This document shows, in pieces, positions 22,767 through 30,941 of a stretch of 42,653 nucleotides of DNA. The stretch is from Microvirga arvi (GTDB taxonomy: Bacteria > Pseudomonadota > Alphaproteobacteria > Rhizobiales > Beijerinckiaceae), in NCBI RefSeq assembly GCF_016892765.1, contig NZ_JAFEMD010000043.1:1-42653 (forward strand), given 5' to 3'. A program made the translations under genes and the position numbers. A model generated the notes under the pieces. That model was not told the origin of the DNA. It saw nothing but the letters and a program-made list of their open reading frames with translations, and ran no database searches. Numbering within the stretch: the stretch's first letter is position 1; each line of letters begins with the position of its first letter.

Positions 22767-24680
22767 ATGCTCGACTTCCTGGAACTTGAGGAAACCGTCG
22801 GCCAGTTCTGGCACCGGCTTGTCGGCCGCGCGGCGACCTACCCACGCTACCCCGAGCTTGGCGTCTCCCTTGATGAGGTCCGCGGATATCTCGCCGTATT
22901 CTTCCGCGGCCTTGGCGGCGAGCCCGGGGTGCAGCTGGCCGGCACCGCCGCGCGCGCCTCGTCCCACCGCCTGAACTTTCTTCAGCGGCTCGGGGTCACC
23001 GAGGAGCGGCTGGAGCAGCCCGGACGGGACGCGGCCACCCTGTTCCTGCCGCCGCGGATCGAGCTGTTCCCATCAAGCGTGCTCAACCGCTCGCTCTACC
23101 TGTGGCTGGCGGCCTATTTTGCCCATGTGCCGACAAGCGCGATCACCGAAGCCGATCCGCTGCGCCGAGATCTTCTGGTGCTCCGGCGGGTGCAGGCGAC
23201 GGTCGCCGCGGTCCTGGCGGAGTGCCCCGGGCTGACACAACAGTACAAGGAGCTCTGCACCGCCATGCGCGAGGCGCGGCCGCGGCGCCCCCTGCCGGCC
23301 GCGGAAAGCAGGATCGAGCAGATCGTGCTCTCGCTCCTTGGGGATGACGGTGCAACGCCGCCTGCCCTTTTGGACACGGTGGCCGGCGACGCGGCTCTGC
23401 CGCGCCAAGCCCCTGCCGGCTATCAGCCCTTCCTGCCTGTCCCGCTCTGGGGCGACACCTGGGCCCGCGAAGCCGGAGCAGCCAGCCGCAACAGCGACGA
23501 GCCTGCCGGTCCAAGCGACCTCGCGGCGTCTGATACACGCAAGCGCTTTGCCGCGCGGCGTGAAGCGGATCAGGCCCAGCGCAGCGACCCGTTCATCCTG
23601 AACCGCTTCGAGAAGATCCTGGCGATGGCGGAGATGGTCAATGTCAACCGGCCCTCTGACGATGATGAGGACGAGAACGCCGAAAAGGCTCTGGACGGGA
23701 TGGAGGAGATCCCGCTCTCCAAGCACAAGGGCAAGCCGGCGACCAAGCTCAAGTTCGACCTCGACCTGCCGCCCGAGGCCGTCGATACGACGAGCCTGAC
23801 GGCCGATCTGGCCTATCCGGAATGGGACTACACCCGCAAAGCCTATCTGCCGAACCACTGCCGCGTGTTGGCAGCCCCTGCCTCCGAACAGGGCGAGGCC
23901 TGGGAGGCGGATGACGAGGCCCGCCGGATGATCCGGCGCGTGCGCCGCCAGTTCGAGGCGCTCAGGCCAAAGCACGAGATCCTGCGGGCGCAGCCGGACG
24001 GCGAAGAGCTCGACATCGATGCGCTGGTGCGCGCCCGCAGCGATCTGCTGTCCGGCGGCTCTGGCACGGAGCGTGTCCACCTCACCAGCAAGCGCCAGGC
24101 TCATGATCTCGCCGTGACGCTGTTGGTCGATGTGTCGCTCTCCACCGATGCCTGGATTGACAACAGGCGCGTGCTCGACGTGGAGAAGGAGGCACTGATG
24201 GTGCTGGCGCATGGAATGGCTGCCTGCGGCGACTCGCACTCCATCCTGACCTTCACCTCGCGGCGGCGCTCCTGGGTGCGGGTGGAGACCGTGAAGGACT
24301 TCGACGAGCCCATGAGCCAGAATGTGGCACGACGCATCTCGGCGCTGAAGCCCGGCTACTACACCCGCATCGGGGCAGGTATCCGCCACGCCACGGCGAA
24401 ACTCGCGGAGCGTCCAAACCGGCAGAAGCTGCTGCTGGTGCTCACCGACGGCAAGCCGAACGACATCGATTCTTATGAGGGCCGCTTCGGCATCGAGGAC
24501 ACGCGCAAGGCCGTCATGGAGGCGCGCCGCGCCGGCGTCACCGTGTTCGGCGTGACGGTGGACCGTGAGGCGCAGTCCTATTTCCCGACTCTCTTCGGGC
24601 GTGGCGGCTATGCCATTGTCGGCCAGGTGGCGAAGCTCCCCTCCGCCCTGCCGTCGATCTACCGGCACCTGGTCCAGTAG
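22767..24680 (+). CDS. norD: NorD, von Willebrand A-domain partner of NorQ
   Basis: 637 aa. The C-terminal third is a vWA domain with the MIDAS motif DVSLS (about residue 455) and LTDGKPNDID. The central part has an acidic, low-complexity stretch (DDDEDENAEKALDGMEE). NorD binds NorQ and docks it to NorB for FeB insertion. The TAG stop lies in the first copy of a 13-bp tandem duplication, so the protein end may once have been different by a few residues. It ends 40 bp before the convergent hemoglobin gene. Confidence 0.96.
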   Translation: MLDFLELEETVGQFWHRLVGRAATYPRYPELGVSLDEVRGYLAVFFRGLGGEPGVQLAGTAARASSHRLNFLQRLGVTEERLEQPGRDAATLFLPPRIELFPSSVLNRSLYLWLAAYFAHVPTSAITEADPLRRDLLVLRRVQATVAAVLAECPGLTQQYKELCTAMREARPRRPLPAAESRIEQIVLSLLGDDGATPPALLDTVAGDAALPRQAPAGYQPFLPVPLWGDTWAREAGAASRNSDEPAGPSDLAASDTRKRFAARREADQAQRSDPFILNRFEKILAMAEMVNVNRPSDDDEDENAEKALDGMEEIPLSKHKGKPATKLKFDLDLPPEAVDTTSLTADLAYPEWDYTRKAYLPNHCRVLAAPASEQGEAWEADDEARRMIRRVRRQFEALRPKHEILRAQPDGEELDIDALVRARSDLLSGGSGTERVHLTSKRQAHDLAVTLLVDVSLSTDAWIDNRRVLDVEKEALMVLAHGMAACGDSHSILTFTSRRRSWVRVETVKDFDEPMSQNVARRISALKPGYYTRIGAGIRHATAKLAERPNRQKLLLVLTDGKPNDIDSYEGRFGIEDTRKAVMEARRAGVTVFGVTVDREAQSYFPTLFGRGGYAIVGQVAKLPSALPSIYRHLVQ

Positions 24681-24695
24681 AATGGTCCAGTAGAA
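24670..24695. repeat. 13-bp tandem duplication over the norD stop codon
   Basis: TGGTCCAGTAGAA is repeated directly (24670-24682 and 24683-24695). The norD stop codon is in the first copy. Confidence 0.9.
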
Positions 24696-24720
24696 AGCGG
24701 AAGCACCAGCGAACCTAGCC

Positions 24721-25164
24721 TCAGCCGCGATCGCCGTCTCCAGCAGCGCGGCTGGGCAGATGCAGGGCTTTCGGGCCAATGTTGAGGCCGATCTGCAGGC
24801 TGTCGGCGATGCGGTGTGCGCGGTCGATGAAGAATTGCGCAACATCAGGCTCGCAGACCTCACGAGCCGTTGCCTCGAATAGGGCAAGCCAGCGCTCAAA
24901 GTGCCCCTCCAACAGGGCCATGCCCCTGTGGGCCACCTGCGGTTTGCCCTGATACCGCCCTGTCCGCAGGGCGATGGACGACCAGAAGTCGACCATGATC
25001 GCCAGATGCTCGCTCCAGCGGTGTGACAGGGCCTGGCGAAAAATCGGCCCTAATTCCTCATCCTGCAGAACCCGGTCGTAGAAGGTCTCGACCAAATGCC
25101 GGATCATGTCCTCTGTCACGCCCTTTGCCGGCTCGATCAGGGGAATCGCGGTCGTTGAACTCAT
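24721..25164 (-). CDS. Group III truncated hemoglobin
   Basis: 147 aa. The N-terminal helices include VTEDMIRHLVETFYDRVLQDEELGPIF with the B10 tyrosine (Y29). A tryptophan typical of group III is at W61, and the probable proximal histidine is H88 in EGHFERWLALF. Such globins bind NO and O2 and are often in NO-responsive regulons. It diverges from nsrR, and an NsrR-like palindrome lies in the 77-bp spacer, so NO-dependent derepression is likely. AGGGG lies 9 bp before the ATG; a longer start at 25221 is improbable. Confidence 0.9.
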   Translation of the reverse strand: MSSTTAIPLIEPAKGVTEDMIRHLVETFYDRVLQDEELGPIFRQALSHRWSEHLAIMVDFWSSIALRTGRYQGKPQVAHRGMALLEGHFERWLALFEATAREVCEPDVAQFFIDRAHRIADSLQIGLNIGPKALHLPSRAAGDGDRG

Positions 25165-25206
25165 GCCAAAAGACCCCTCACGAATTCCCCTTTGCTTAGA
25201 CGCAAA

Positions 25207-25229
25207 AAGATGTATTTTCAATGCATGTT
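25207..25229. promoter_or_regulatory. NsrR-like operator
   Basis: The palindrome ATGTATT-N3-AATGCAT (25210-25226), flanked by AAG on the left and GTT on the right, resembles the NsrR consensus. It overlaps the region just before the nsrR ribosome site (GAGGAG at 25231) and is 46 bp from the hemoglobin start, so it can control both genes. Confidence 0.65.
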
Positions 25230-25241
25230 TGAGGAGTTCTA

Positions 25242-25709
25242 ATGAGGCTGACGTCGCACACCGACTTTGCGCTGCGCCTGCTGATGAGCCTCGCGGTCGT
25301 GGAGGAGCGTCTTGTCACCATCGAGGAGCTTGCCACGCGGCACGGGCTGTCGCGCAACCACCTGATGAAGGTGGCGCAGACCCTGGTCAGCCTCGGCTAC
25401 GTGACGGGCGTGCGCGGACGGACCGGTGGCCTGAAGCTCGCCCGGCCTGCCGCCAGCATCCGCATGGGAGAGGTCGTTCGCGCCCTGGAGGACGACACCG
25501 CCTTGGTGGAGTGCCTGGGCGATGGTCCAACCACCTGCATCCTGAGCGGCGCCTGCTTGCTCACCCACACGATGGGTCGAGCGAGGGAAGCCTTCTTCGC
25601 CTCGCTCGACGAGGTGACGCTGGCTGACCTCGTTGCCCCGCGCATCCTGCTGCGCCAGCGCCTTGGGGTGAGTGAAAGAACTCAACACGGCATCGCCGCC
25701 ATTGCTTGA
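25242..25709 (+). CDS. nsrR: NsrR, Rrf2-family Fe-S nitric oxide sensor
   Basis: 155 aa. It has the N-terminal winged helix MRLTSHTDFALRLLMSLAV and GLSRNHLMKVAQTLVSLGYV, then a conserved RGRTGGLKLARPA wing. Cysteines C91, C99 and C105 match the [Fe-S] ligands of NsrR. NsrR represses genes until its cluster is nitrosylated by NO. GAGGAG lies 6 bp before the ATG. The spacing between cysteines (8 and 6) is a little wider than in E. coli NsrR, so cluster behaviour may differ. Confidence 0.93.
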   Translation: MRLTSHTDFALRLLMSLAVVEERLVTIEELATRHGLSRNHLMKVAQTLVSLGYVTGVRGRTGGLKLARPAASIRMGEVVRALEDDTALVECLGDGPTTCILSGACLLTHTMGRAREAFFASLDEVTLADLVAPRILLRQRLGVSERTQHGIAAIA

Positions 25710-25742
25710 GATCAACGTTCAAAACGGAAGGAGACAACAGTC

Positions 25743-25982
25743 ATGCCGATGAAAACCCTTTTGACCACTCTGCTCCTTGTCGCGGCCGGGCCCGCCTCCG
25801 CCGAGTGCGTCTACAGAAATGCCTATAACCATCTGACCAACGAATACGTCACCGTTCCGGTCTCCTGCCCTCCCGTGAAGGCAAGCCAGACGCCCAAGTA
25901 CCGCAGCTGGCATGAGTGCCCGGTTCACGAAGAGCGGAATGCCAAGACCGGGGACGTCTATCAGGTGCGGTCCTGCGCATGA
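25743..25982 (+). CDS. Small secreted cysteine-containing protein, 79 aa
   Basis: A signal peptide (MKTLLTTLLLVAAGPASA) precedes a 60-residue mature part with four cysteines (ECVYRNAYNH, VSCPP, HECPVHE, RSCA), probably two disulfides or a metal site in the periplasm. AAGGAG precedes the start. It follows nsrR by 33 bp and could share its transcript. No family recognised. The strong hairpin at 26032 terminates it. Confidence 0.65.
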   Translation: MPMKTLLTTLLLVAAGPASAECVYRNAYNHLTNEYVTVPVSCPPVKASQTPKYRSWHECPVHEERNAKTGDVYQVRSCA

Positions 25983-26031
25983 CGAACCCGTCAGTGGCGG
26001 CTTGAGGGTCGTCACCGACAGGAACGAAACA

Positions 26032-26079
26032 AACGAGCCCACAGGAGCCGGGCCGAGGTTCGGCTCCTGTGGGCTCGTT
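26032..26079. terminator. Bidirectional terminator, 19-bp perfect stem
   Basis: The arm 26032-26050 is exactly complementary to 26061-26079 with a 10-nt loop. It lies 7 bp beyond the hemN stop and 49 bp after the small secreted gene. Read on the minus strand, the stem is followed by TGTTTCGTT, so it fits best as the hemN terminator and serves both convergent genes. Confidence 0.88.
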
Positions 26080-26086
26080 GCTGCCA

Positions 26087-27439
26087 TCACACCGCGCGGC
26101 TGTGGGTTCTGCCCGACTGGCCGAGGTAGGCATCGAATACAGACGCCACGCTCCGCACCAGGAAGCAGGTGTCATCATTCAGCGACAGCACGTTGCCATC
26201 GAGCCGGATGACACCGTCGCCCTCCAGCATCTTCAGCCGCGGGATCGCCTGCAGGATGGTCTCAGGCGCCACGCCGTGCCGGCCGCACACCTCCGCCACA
26301 TCGACCTTGACGTCGCACATCACCCGCTCGATTAGATCGGCCCTCAGGCGGTCGTCTGCCGTGAGGGAATACCCCTTCGCCGTCGCTAGCTCCCCGCGCG
26401 CTATGCGCTCGGCATAGCGCCCCAGCACCACCTCGTTCTGGGCATAGCCCTGCGTCAGCCGTCCGATGGCAGAGGCGCCGAAGCCAATCAGAACGTCGCT
26501 GGGATCGGTCGTGTAGCCCTGGAAGTTGCGATGCAGGACGCCATCGACTTGCGCCTTCACCATCGTGTCCTCAGGCAAGGCATAGTGGTCGAGCCCGATT
26601 CGGCGGTAACCGGCTTCAACGAGCGCCTCGGCGATGACCTCCGCCTGCTCGTAGCGGGCGGCGCCGTCGGGCAATGCGGCCTCGTCGATCCTGCGCTGAT
26701 GTTTCTTGAACGTCGGGATGTGCGCATAGCCGAAGACGGAAAAGCGCTCGGGGCGCAATTCAATGCTCTTGCGCACGGTCTCGACACAGGATTCCACCGT
26801 CTGGTGCGGAAGGCCATAGATCAGGTCGAAGTTGATGCCGCGCACGCCGGCCTCCCGCAAGCCGTTCGTGGCCCGTGCCGTTTGCTCGACGCTCTGGATG
26901 CGGTTGATAGCGCGCTGCACCACCGGGTCGAAGCTCTGCACGCCAAGGCTCGCGCGGGTGACGCCCGCCTCACCCAGAGTCTTCGTCATCGTCTTGGTCA
27001 GGGTGCGTGGGTCGATCTCCACCGCGACCTCGGTTTCCTCATCAAGGGAGAATTCCTGCCGCATCAAGGCCATGAGGTCGAGCAACTCGGAGGGCTCCAT
27101 AATGGTTGGGGTTCCGCCACCGAAATGTACGTGCCGCACGGTCAGAGGGCCACTCAGGCGATCCGTCACGAGTTCGATCTCACGCCGCAGGACAGCGAGA
27201 TAATCCACGATCGGCGCATCGCGCTGGGTAATGGTCGTGTGGCACCCGCAGTACCAGCACATGGAGCGGCAAAACGGCACGTGGAGATAGAGCGAGGTGC
27301 TCGTCCCGGCCGGCAGGGACGCCAGCCAGTTCCCATAGGCCTCGTGCCCGATGGTGTCGGAGAACTGCGGTGCCGTCGGATAGCTCGTGTAGCGGGGAAG
27401 CCGCTCCTCGCCGTAGCGCGCTCTCAGGTCGTCTTTCAT
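26087..27439 (-). CDS. hemN: HemN, oxygen-independent coproporphyrinogen III dehydrogenase
   Basis: 450 aa radical SAM enzyme. The cluster motif CRSMCWYCGC has C57, C61 and C64 plus C66. RYTSYPTAPQF and HFGGGTPTIMEPSEL are HemN hallmarks, and the C-terminal HemN domain is complete. It makes protoporphyrinogen IX without oxygen, supplying heme for cytochromes under anoxia. A GAGGG site precedes ATG 27439; the longer frame start at 27493 is unlikely. It diverges from nirK and has an Fnr-type box in the shared spacer. Confidence 0.96.
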   Translation of the reverse strand: MKDDLRARYGEERLPRYTSYPTAPQFSDTIGHEAYGNWLASLPAGTSTSLYLHVPFCRSMCWYCGCHTTITQRDAPIVDYLAVLRREIELVTDRLSGPLTVRHVHFGGGTPTIMEPSELLDLMALMRQEFSLDEETEVAVEIDPRTLTKTMTKTLGEAGVTRASLGVQSFDPVVQRAINRIQSVEQTARATNGLREAGVRGINFDLIYGLPHQTVESCVETVRKSIELRPERFSVFGYAHIPTFKKHQRRIDEAALPDGAARYEQAEVIAEALVEAGYRRIGLDHYALPEDTMVKAQVDGVLHRNFQGYTTDPSDVLIGFGASAIGRLTQGYAQNEVVLGRYAERIARGELATAKGYSLTADDRLRADLIERVMCDVKVDVAEVCGRHGVAPETILQAIPRLKMLEGDGVIRLDGNVLSLNDDTCFLVRSVASVFDAYLGQSGRTHSRAV

Positions 27440-27581
27440 GGTGCAAACCCTCACATCGACGGCCCATCCTCCGGGAGGCTGTCCGCCCTTCATGCAAAGG
27501 GGCGTACAGGAAATCTCACCGGGGTTCCTTGCGCTTGCTCAATATGATCCGGCGGCTTTCCCACCGCAGCGCACACATCAT

Positions 27582-27595
27582 TTGATCTGCATCAA
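27582..27595. promoter_or_regulatory. Consensus Fnr/FixK box between hemN and nirK
   Basis: TTGATCTGCATCAA, an exact TTGAT-N4-ATCAA palindrome. The centre is about 150 bp from hemN and about 165 bp from nirK; it is more likely the oxygen-dependent site for hemN. Confidence 0.8.
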
Positions 27596-27651
27596 ATCGT
27601 TGGGGATGCTCGCCAAAAATAATGTGCCTTCGAATGTATTCGCCGAAATAT

Positions 27652-27665
27652 TTGCGCTGCAGCAA
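27652..27665. promoter_or_regulatory. NnrR-like operator of nirK
   Basis: TTGCGCTGCAGCAA (TTGC-N6-GCAA), flanked by T and A. Its centre is about 94 bp from the nirK ATG, fitting class II activation with a leader of about 53 nt. It is distinct from the TTGAT-type box 70 bp further left. Confidence 0.7.
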
Positions 27666-27752
27666 ATAAGGCTGGGAAGCTGAGGAGTACAAAGTCTTCA
27701 TCCGATGACGGACCAGAACGATCCGCCAGGCGGTCCCATAGAGGAGATGAAG

Positions 27753-28850
27753 ATGAAGGCCCTGAAGATCCCGGGACGCCGGCCGCTGCTTGCGACCGCT
27801 GCTGTTTTAGCCCTTGCCACCGCGGCGTGGCTCGGCGCCCCGCTCGCAGCCAACGCAGGCGACAAGGTGGCGGCTGCCACGACGCACGCCCACGTTGCGA
27901 CCGAGGCAGCCCCGGTGAGCGTGGTGCGCCTGCCTTCCGATCTTCCTGGTCCCATCGGCAAGCGTGGCCCGCAGCGGGTCAAGGTCGACTTCGAGACCAC
28001 CGAAGTGACAGGTCATCTCGATGACGGCACCACCTACCACTACTGGACCTTCAACAACAAGGTTCCCGGTCCCTTCGTCCGGGTGCGGGTCGGCGACACG
28101 GTCGAGGTCAAGCTGAAGAACGCCGAAGACAGTGCCATGATGCACAATGTCGACTTCCATGCGGTCACTGGCCCCGGCGGTGGCGCCAAGGCCACGGAGG
28201 CGGCTCCGGGCGAGACCCGCGGCTTCGAGTTCAAGGCGCTCAACCCCGGTCTGTATGTTTATCATTGCGCCACTCCCATGGTGGCCCAGCACATTGCCAA
28301 CGGCATGTACGGCCTGATCCTGGTGGAGCCGGAGGAAGGTCTGCCGAAGGTCGATCATGAGTTCTACGTGATGCAGGGTGAGCTCTACACCGAGCAAGCC
28401 CACGGCACGAAGGGGCACTTAGGGGAAAGCTATGAGAAGCTGATCAGCGAACGTCCCGAGTACTTCATCTTCAACGGCAGCGCGGACGCCCTGAAGAAGA
28501 ACCCGTTGAAGGCGAAGGTCGGCGAGACCGTCCGTATTTACTTCGGCGTAGGTGGGCCGAACTACACCTCGTCCTTCCACGTGATCGGCGAGATCTTCGA
28601 CAAGGCTTACCCATTGGCTTCGCTCAGCTCGCCGATGAAGGATGTGCAGACCATTACTACTCCGCCCGGTGGCGCCAGCGTGGTGGACTTCAAGGTTGAG
28701 GTTCCCGGCAACTACATCCTCGTCGACCATGCCCTGAGCCGCGTCGAGCGCGGTCTGGCCGGCATCCTGCAGGTTGAGGGGCCCGAGAACCCCACGGTCT
28801 TCAAGGACTACAACCCGCAGAAGTCGGCCCAGTCGACCGGCGGTCATTGA
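27753..28850 (+). CDS. nirK: NirK, copper-containing nitrite reductase (class I)
   Basis: 365 aa with a signal peptide (PLLATAAVLALATAAWLGAPLAANA). Two cupredoxin domains. Type 1 copper ligands are H131, C172, H180 and M185 (YHCATPMVAQH, NGMYG). Type 2 ligands are H136, H171 and H326, with catalytic D134 and H276. It reduces nitrite to NO in the periplasm. ATG 27753 is 6 bp after GGAG; the ATG at 27747 abuts the site and 27705 lacks one. The product NO is handled by the nor genes 3-7 kb to the left. Confidence 0.98.
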   Translation: MKALKIPGRRPLLATAAVLALATAAWLGAPLAANAGDKVAAATTHAHVATEAAPVSVVRLPSDLPGPIGKRGPQRVKVDFETTEVTGHLDDGTTYHYWTFNNKVPGPFVRVRVGDTVEVKLKNAEDSAMMHNVDFHAVTGPGGGAKATEAAPGETRGFEFKALNPGLYVYHCATPMVAQHIANGMYGLILVEPEEGLPKVDHEFYVMQGELYTEQAHGTKGHLGESYEKLISERPEYFIFNGSADALKKNPLKAKVGETVRIYFGVGGPNYTSSFHVIGEIFDKAYPLASLSSPMKDVQTITTPPGGASVVDFKVEVPGNYILVDHALSRVERGLAGILQVEGPENPTVFKDYNPQKSAQSTGGH

Positions 28851-28872
28851 CCGGAACGGCTTCAAACGACGG

Positions 28873-28899
28873 AAAGTCCGGGCCCGGCCCGGACTTTTT
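28873..28899 (+). terminator. Rho-independent terminator of nirK
   Basis: An 11-bp perfect stem (28873-28883 with 28887-28897), 3-nt loop CCG, and a run of five T. It is 22 bp after the nirK stop. Confidence 0.92.
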
Positions 28900-29002
28900 G
28901 CATCTCGGGTTTTTGCGCCAGGGCAACGAAGCCAGGGCCGTCCTCTGTCTTCATGAGGGAACAAGCAAACACCGCCTCCACCGAACCTAACCGAGACTGT
29001 TG

Positions 29003-29401
29003 ATGAAACCTGTCCTGCGCGAGATCGCCGGCGCTTCCGGCCCGGCCACCCCATGCGAACCCTCCCCGCTGCTGACGCGCGTGCGCGCTGTCATGGACAC
29101 CCTTGACCTGGACTGCCGCTGCCGCGGTAAGCTTGACGCAGCCCTGGAGCGGTTCGAGGCCTTGGAGAGCCGGCGCCAGCTCCGCGGCCTGATCCTCGAT
29201 GCCCGCCACCAGGCGGAACGCATCGGGGCGCTGCTCGAACTCGTCGGCGAGTTGGACACCGTGTCGACCGACGAGGCGGACCTAAGCGTTTTCCACGAAA
29301 TCGCACTGCTGTTCGAGGACATCAGGGCCGCGGCGATGCGCGGGGCCGAAGACATGGTCCGTGCGGCAGGACTTGACCTGGGTGGCGGCCAAGCGGGCTG
29401 A
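29003..29401 (+). CDS. Hypothetical protein, 132 aa
   Basis: Starts MKPVLREIAGASG. Mostly helical and soluble, with a pair CRCRGKLDAALERFEALESRR in the first half and a run of heptad-like helices (ILDARHQAERIGALLELVGEL). I do not recognise the family. A second possible start is the TTG at 29000. It lies between the nirK terminator and the convergent DUF6522 gene, with no obvious operator. Confidence 0.55.
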   Translation: MKPVLREIAGASGPATPCEPSPLLTRVRAVMDTLDLDCRCRGKLDAALERFEALESRRQLRGLILDARHQAERIGALLELVGELDTVSTDEADLSVFHEIALLFEDIRAAAMRGAEDMVRAAGLDLGGGQAG

Positions 29402-29440
29402 CCTGCAACCCATGCGCCGATTGCGCCTGTCAGAGAGAGT

Positions 29441-29731
29441 TCACCGGCCCGGCCTGCGCAGAGCCTCTGGCAGCGGCTGGTCGCCATAATCGATGCTGGA
29501 GCGCTGCAGGATGCACCCGGCCGCGTCGACCACAAGGCGCAGCCGCCGTCCGGCATGGAAGAACGTGAGCCGGAAACGGCCCTCGTCCTCGCCGATGCCG
29601 CGCTCGCAGCGACTGGTGATCGCCCCGCTGCGGAGCAGCTCCGGCACGTGCGACGGCTCCAGGCCCAGTCCCTCACCGAGCACCGAGGCATCAACCTGGA
29701 TCGTGCCGTCCTGGATCTCAATCTCGGGCAT
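29441..29731 (-). CDS. DUF6522 family protein
   Basis: 96 aa. The pattern IEIQDGTIQVDASVLGEGLGLEP, ITSRCERGIGEDEGRFRLTFFHAGRRLRLVVD is typical of DUF6522, a small protein with a conserved Cys found beside denitrification genes. Function unknown. AGGGA lies 6 bp before ATG 29731; ATG 29746 has a weaker site. It follows the FmdE-like gene after 45 bp and is probably its operon partner. Confidence 0.75.
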   Translation of the reverse strand: MPEIEIQDGTIQVDASVLGEGLGLEPSHVPELLRSGAITSRCERGIGEDEGRFRLTFFHAGRRLRLVVDAAGCILQRSSIDYGDQPLPEALRRPGR

Positions 29732-29776
29732 GAGAGTTCCCTTCATTGATGCTGCCGGACATGGGCCACCGTCTCG

Positions 29777-30412
29777 TCAGGTCGCCGACGCGGAGGCTGT
29801 GCCCGGTACGGGCGTCAGCAGGACCACATCCGGATCGTCGGCGTGGTCGAGCAGCAGCTGCCGGACGCGGTCCTGCCACAGCCGGCGGAACTCCTGGGCC
29901 TCCGCCGGGGAGGCCTCTCCGCCAAGAACCCGTTGGAAGAGCGGTCTGGCATCAGCATGAAGCGGCACGGCGGCGGCGTTCAGGCTCGCGATGACGCGTT
30001 CGCTTGTATCACGACGGGTGAACTGAATCTCCCCGCAGATATCGCTCCCGAAGGCGAGCCGGTCACGGCGCTCGAACCGTCCTGCGATCCCCTTGAACCC
30101 GCCCTCGCCCGCCGCTCCGGTCAGGAGGGTGGCCGCCGAAGCCATCACGCCGGCTACACCCTCGGAGGCGCCCTGGCTCAGCGTGACGTCGATCTCGCCC
30201 CGCACCGGAATCCCGTTCCCGTACAGGCACCTGAGCGCCCGCAACGTCATCAGATAGGCGCCGGCCAGGGTCGGGCAGGAATGCCCGGCCAGTTTGACGG
30301 CATCGAGATAGCTGTACTCGACCAGTCCGTCCTCGGTGGCTCCGAGAAAGGCGCTCAACGGATCGTACAGCGTGAGGCGAGGCGCCTCGTCGAAGAAGCT
30401 TGGATAATTCAT
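29777..30412 (-). CDS. FmdE-like protein
   Basis: 211 aa. The segment AGHSCPTLAGAYLMTLRALRCLYGNGIPVRGEIDV carries the H44-x-C46-P motif seen in FmdE-like metal-binding domains, and a later GRFERRDRLAFGSDICGEIQFTRRDT fits that fold. Homologues of FmdE bind a metal, often zinc; the reaction is unknown. AGGTGG lies 6 bp before the ATG. A TTGCTCTGG-type box is 56 bp upstream, so this FmdE-like/DUF6522 pair looks like a dedicated NO or nitrite regulon operon next to nirK. Confidence 0.65.
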   Translation of the reverse strand: MNYPSFFDEAPRLTLYDPLSAFLGATEDGLVEYSYLDAVKLAGHSCPTLAGAYLMTLRALRCLYGNGIPVRGEIDVTLSQGASEGVAGVMASAATLLTGAAGEGGFKGIAGRFERRDRLAFGSDICGEIQFTRRDTSERVIASLNAAAVPLHADARPLFQRVLGGEASPAEAQEFRRLWQDRVRQLLLDHADDPDVVLLTPVPGTASASAT

Positions 30413-30467
30413 CGGGACCACCTGATCAGTTGAGCCTTGTCGTTACCGCAGTCCTGCGGCCTACTCG

Positions 30468-30481
30468 TTGCTCTGGCTCAA
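30468..30481. promoter_or_regulatory. NnrR/Dnr-like operator upstream of the FmdE-like gene
   Basis: TTGCTCTGGCTCAA. The centre is about 62 bp from the ATG at 30412. The first ten bases are identical to those of the box at 9392. Confidence 0.65.
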
Positions 30482-30583
30482 CCAGGCTGACTATTGCCGG
30501 CTCCCGAACTTCGCCCACTCACCGGCGTTGGGGAAGATCATCGCAGACGGCTAGCCCGTCGGCGCCTCTCGGAGAACGCGGCC

Positions 30584-30924
30584 ATGGTCGGTTCCGTTCG
30601 CTCTCACCTTGTTTGGGTTCTCATCGGGCTTCTCGGCGCATTCGCCCTGGCGCTAATCGCCGTCGAGCGCGGCGAGCACGTCAACGCGCTCTGGATCGTG
30701 GTAGCGGCCATCGCCACCTACCTGATCACCTGCCGCTACTACTCGCTCTTCATCGCCAGACGTGTCATGCAGCTCGACCCGGAGTGCGAGACCCCGGCGG
30801 TCCGGCACAACGACGGGCTCGATTACGTGCCCACCAACCGCTACGTGCTGTTCGGTCGTCACTTCGCCGCCATCATCGGCGCCGGCCCCCTCGTCAGTCT
30901 CGTGCTCGCGGCCCAGATGGGATA
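30584..30924 (+). pseudogene. Truncated carbon starvation protein CstA (N-terminal stump)
   Basis: From ATG 30584 the frame encodes two membrane helices and the CstA stretch ARRVMQLDPECETPAVRHNDGLDYVPTNRYVLFGRHFAAIIGAGPLVS, then AAQMGY. There the resemblance stops: normal CstA runs on for several hundred residues. Here the frame continues 41 codons in unrelated sequence to 31048, over the end of the catalase-like gene. The peptide transporter function is therefore lost. An SD-like GGAG precedes the start, so the stump could still be translated. Confidence 0.85.
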
Positions 30925-30941
30925 CCACCGTCAGATCGCCT

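Noticed and set aside
23073..24899. 608-codon frame antisense to norD
   Set aside because: It has no domain signature or ribosome site and overlaps the hemoglobin gene in another frame. It is a by-product of high GC.
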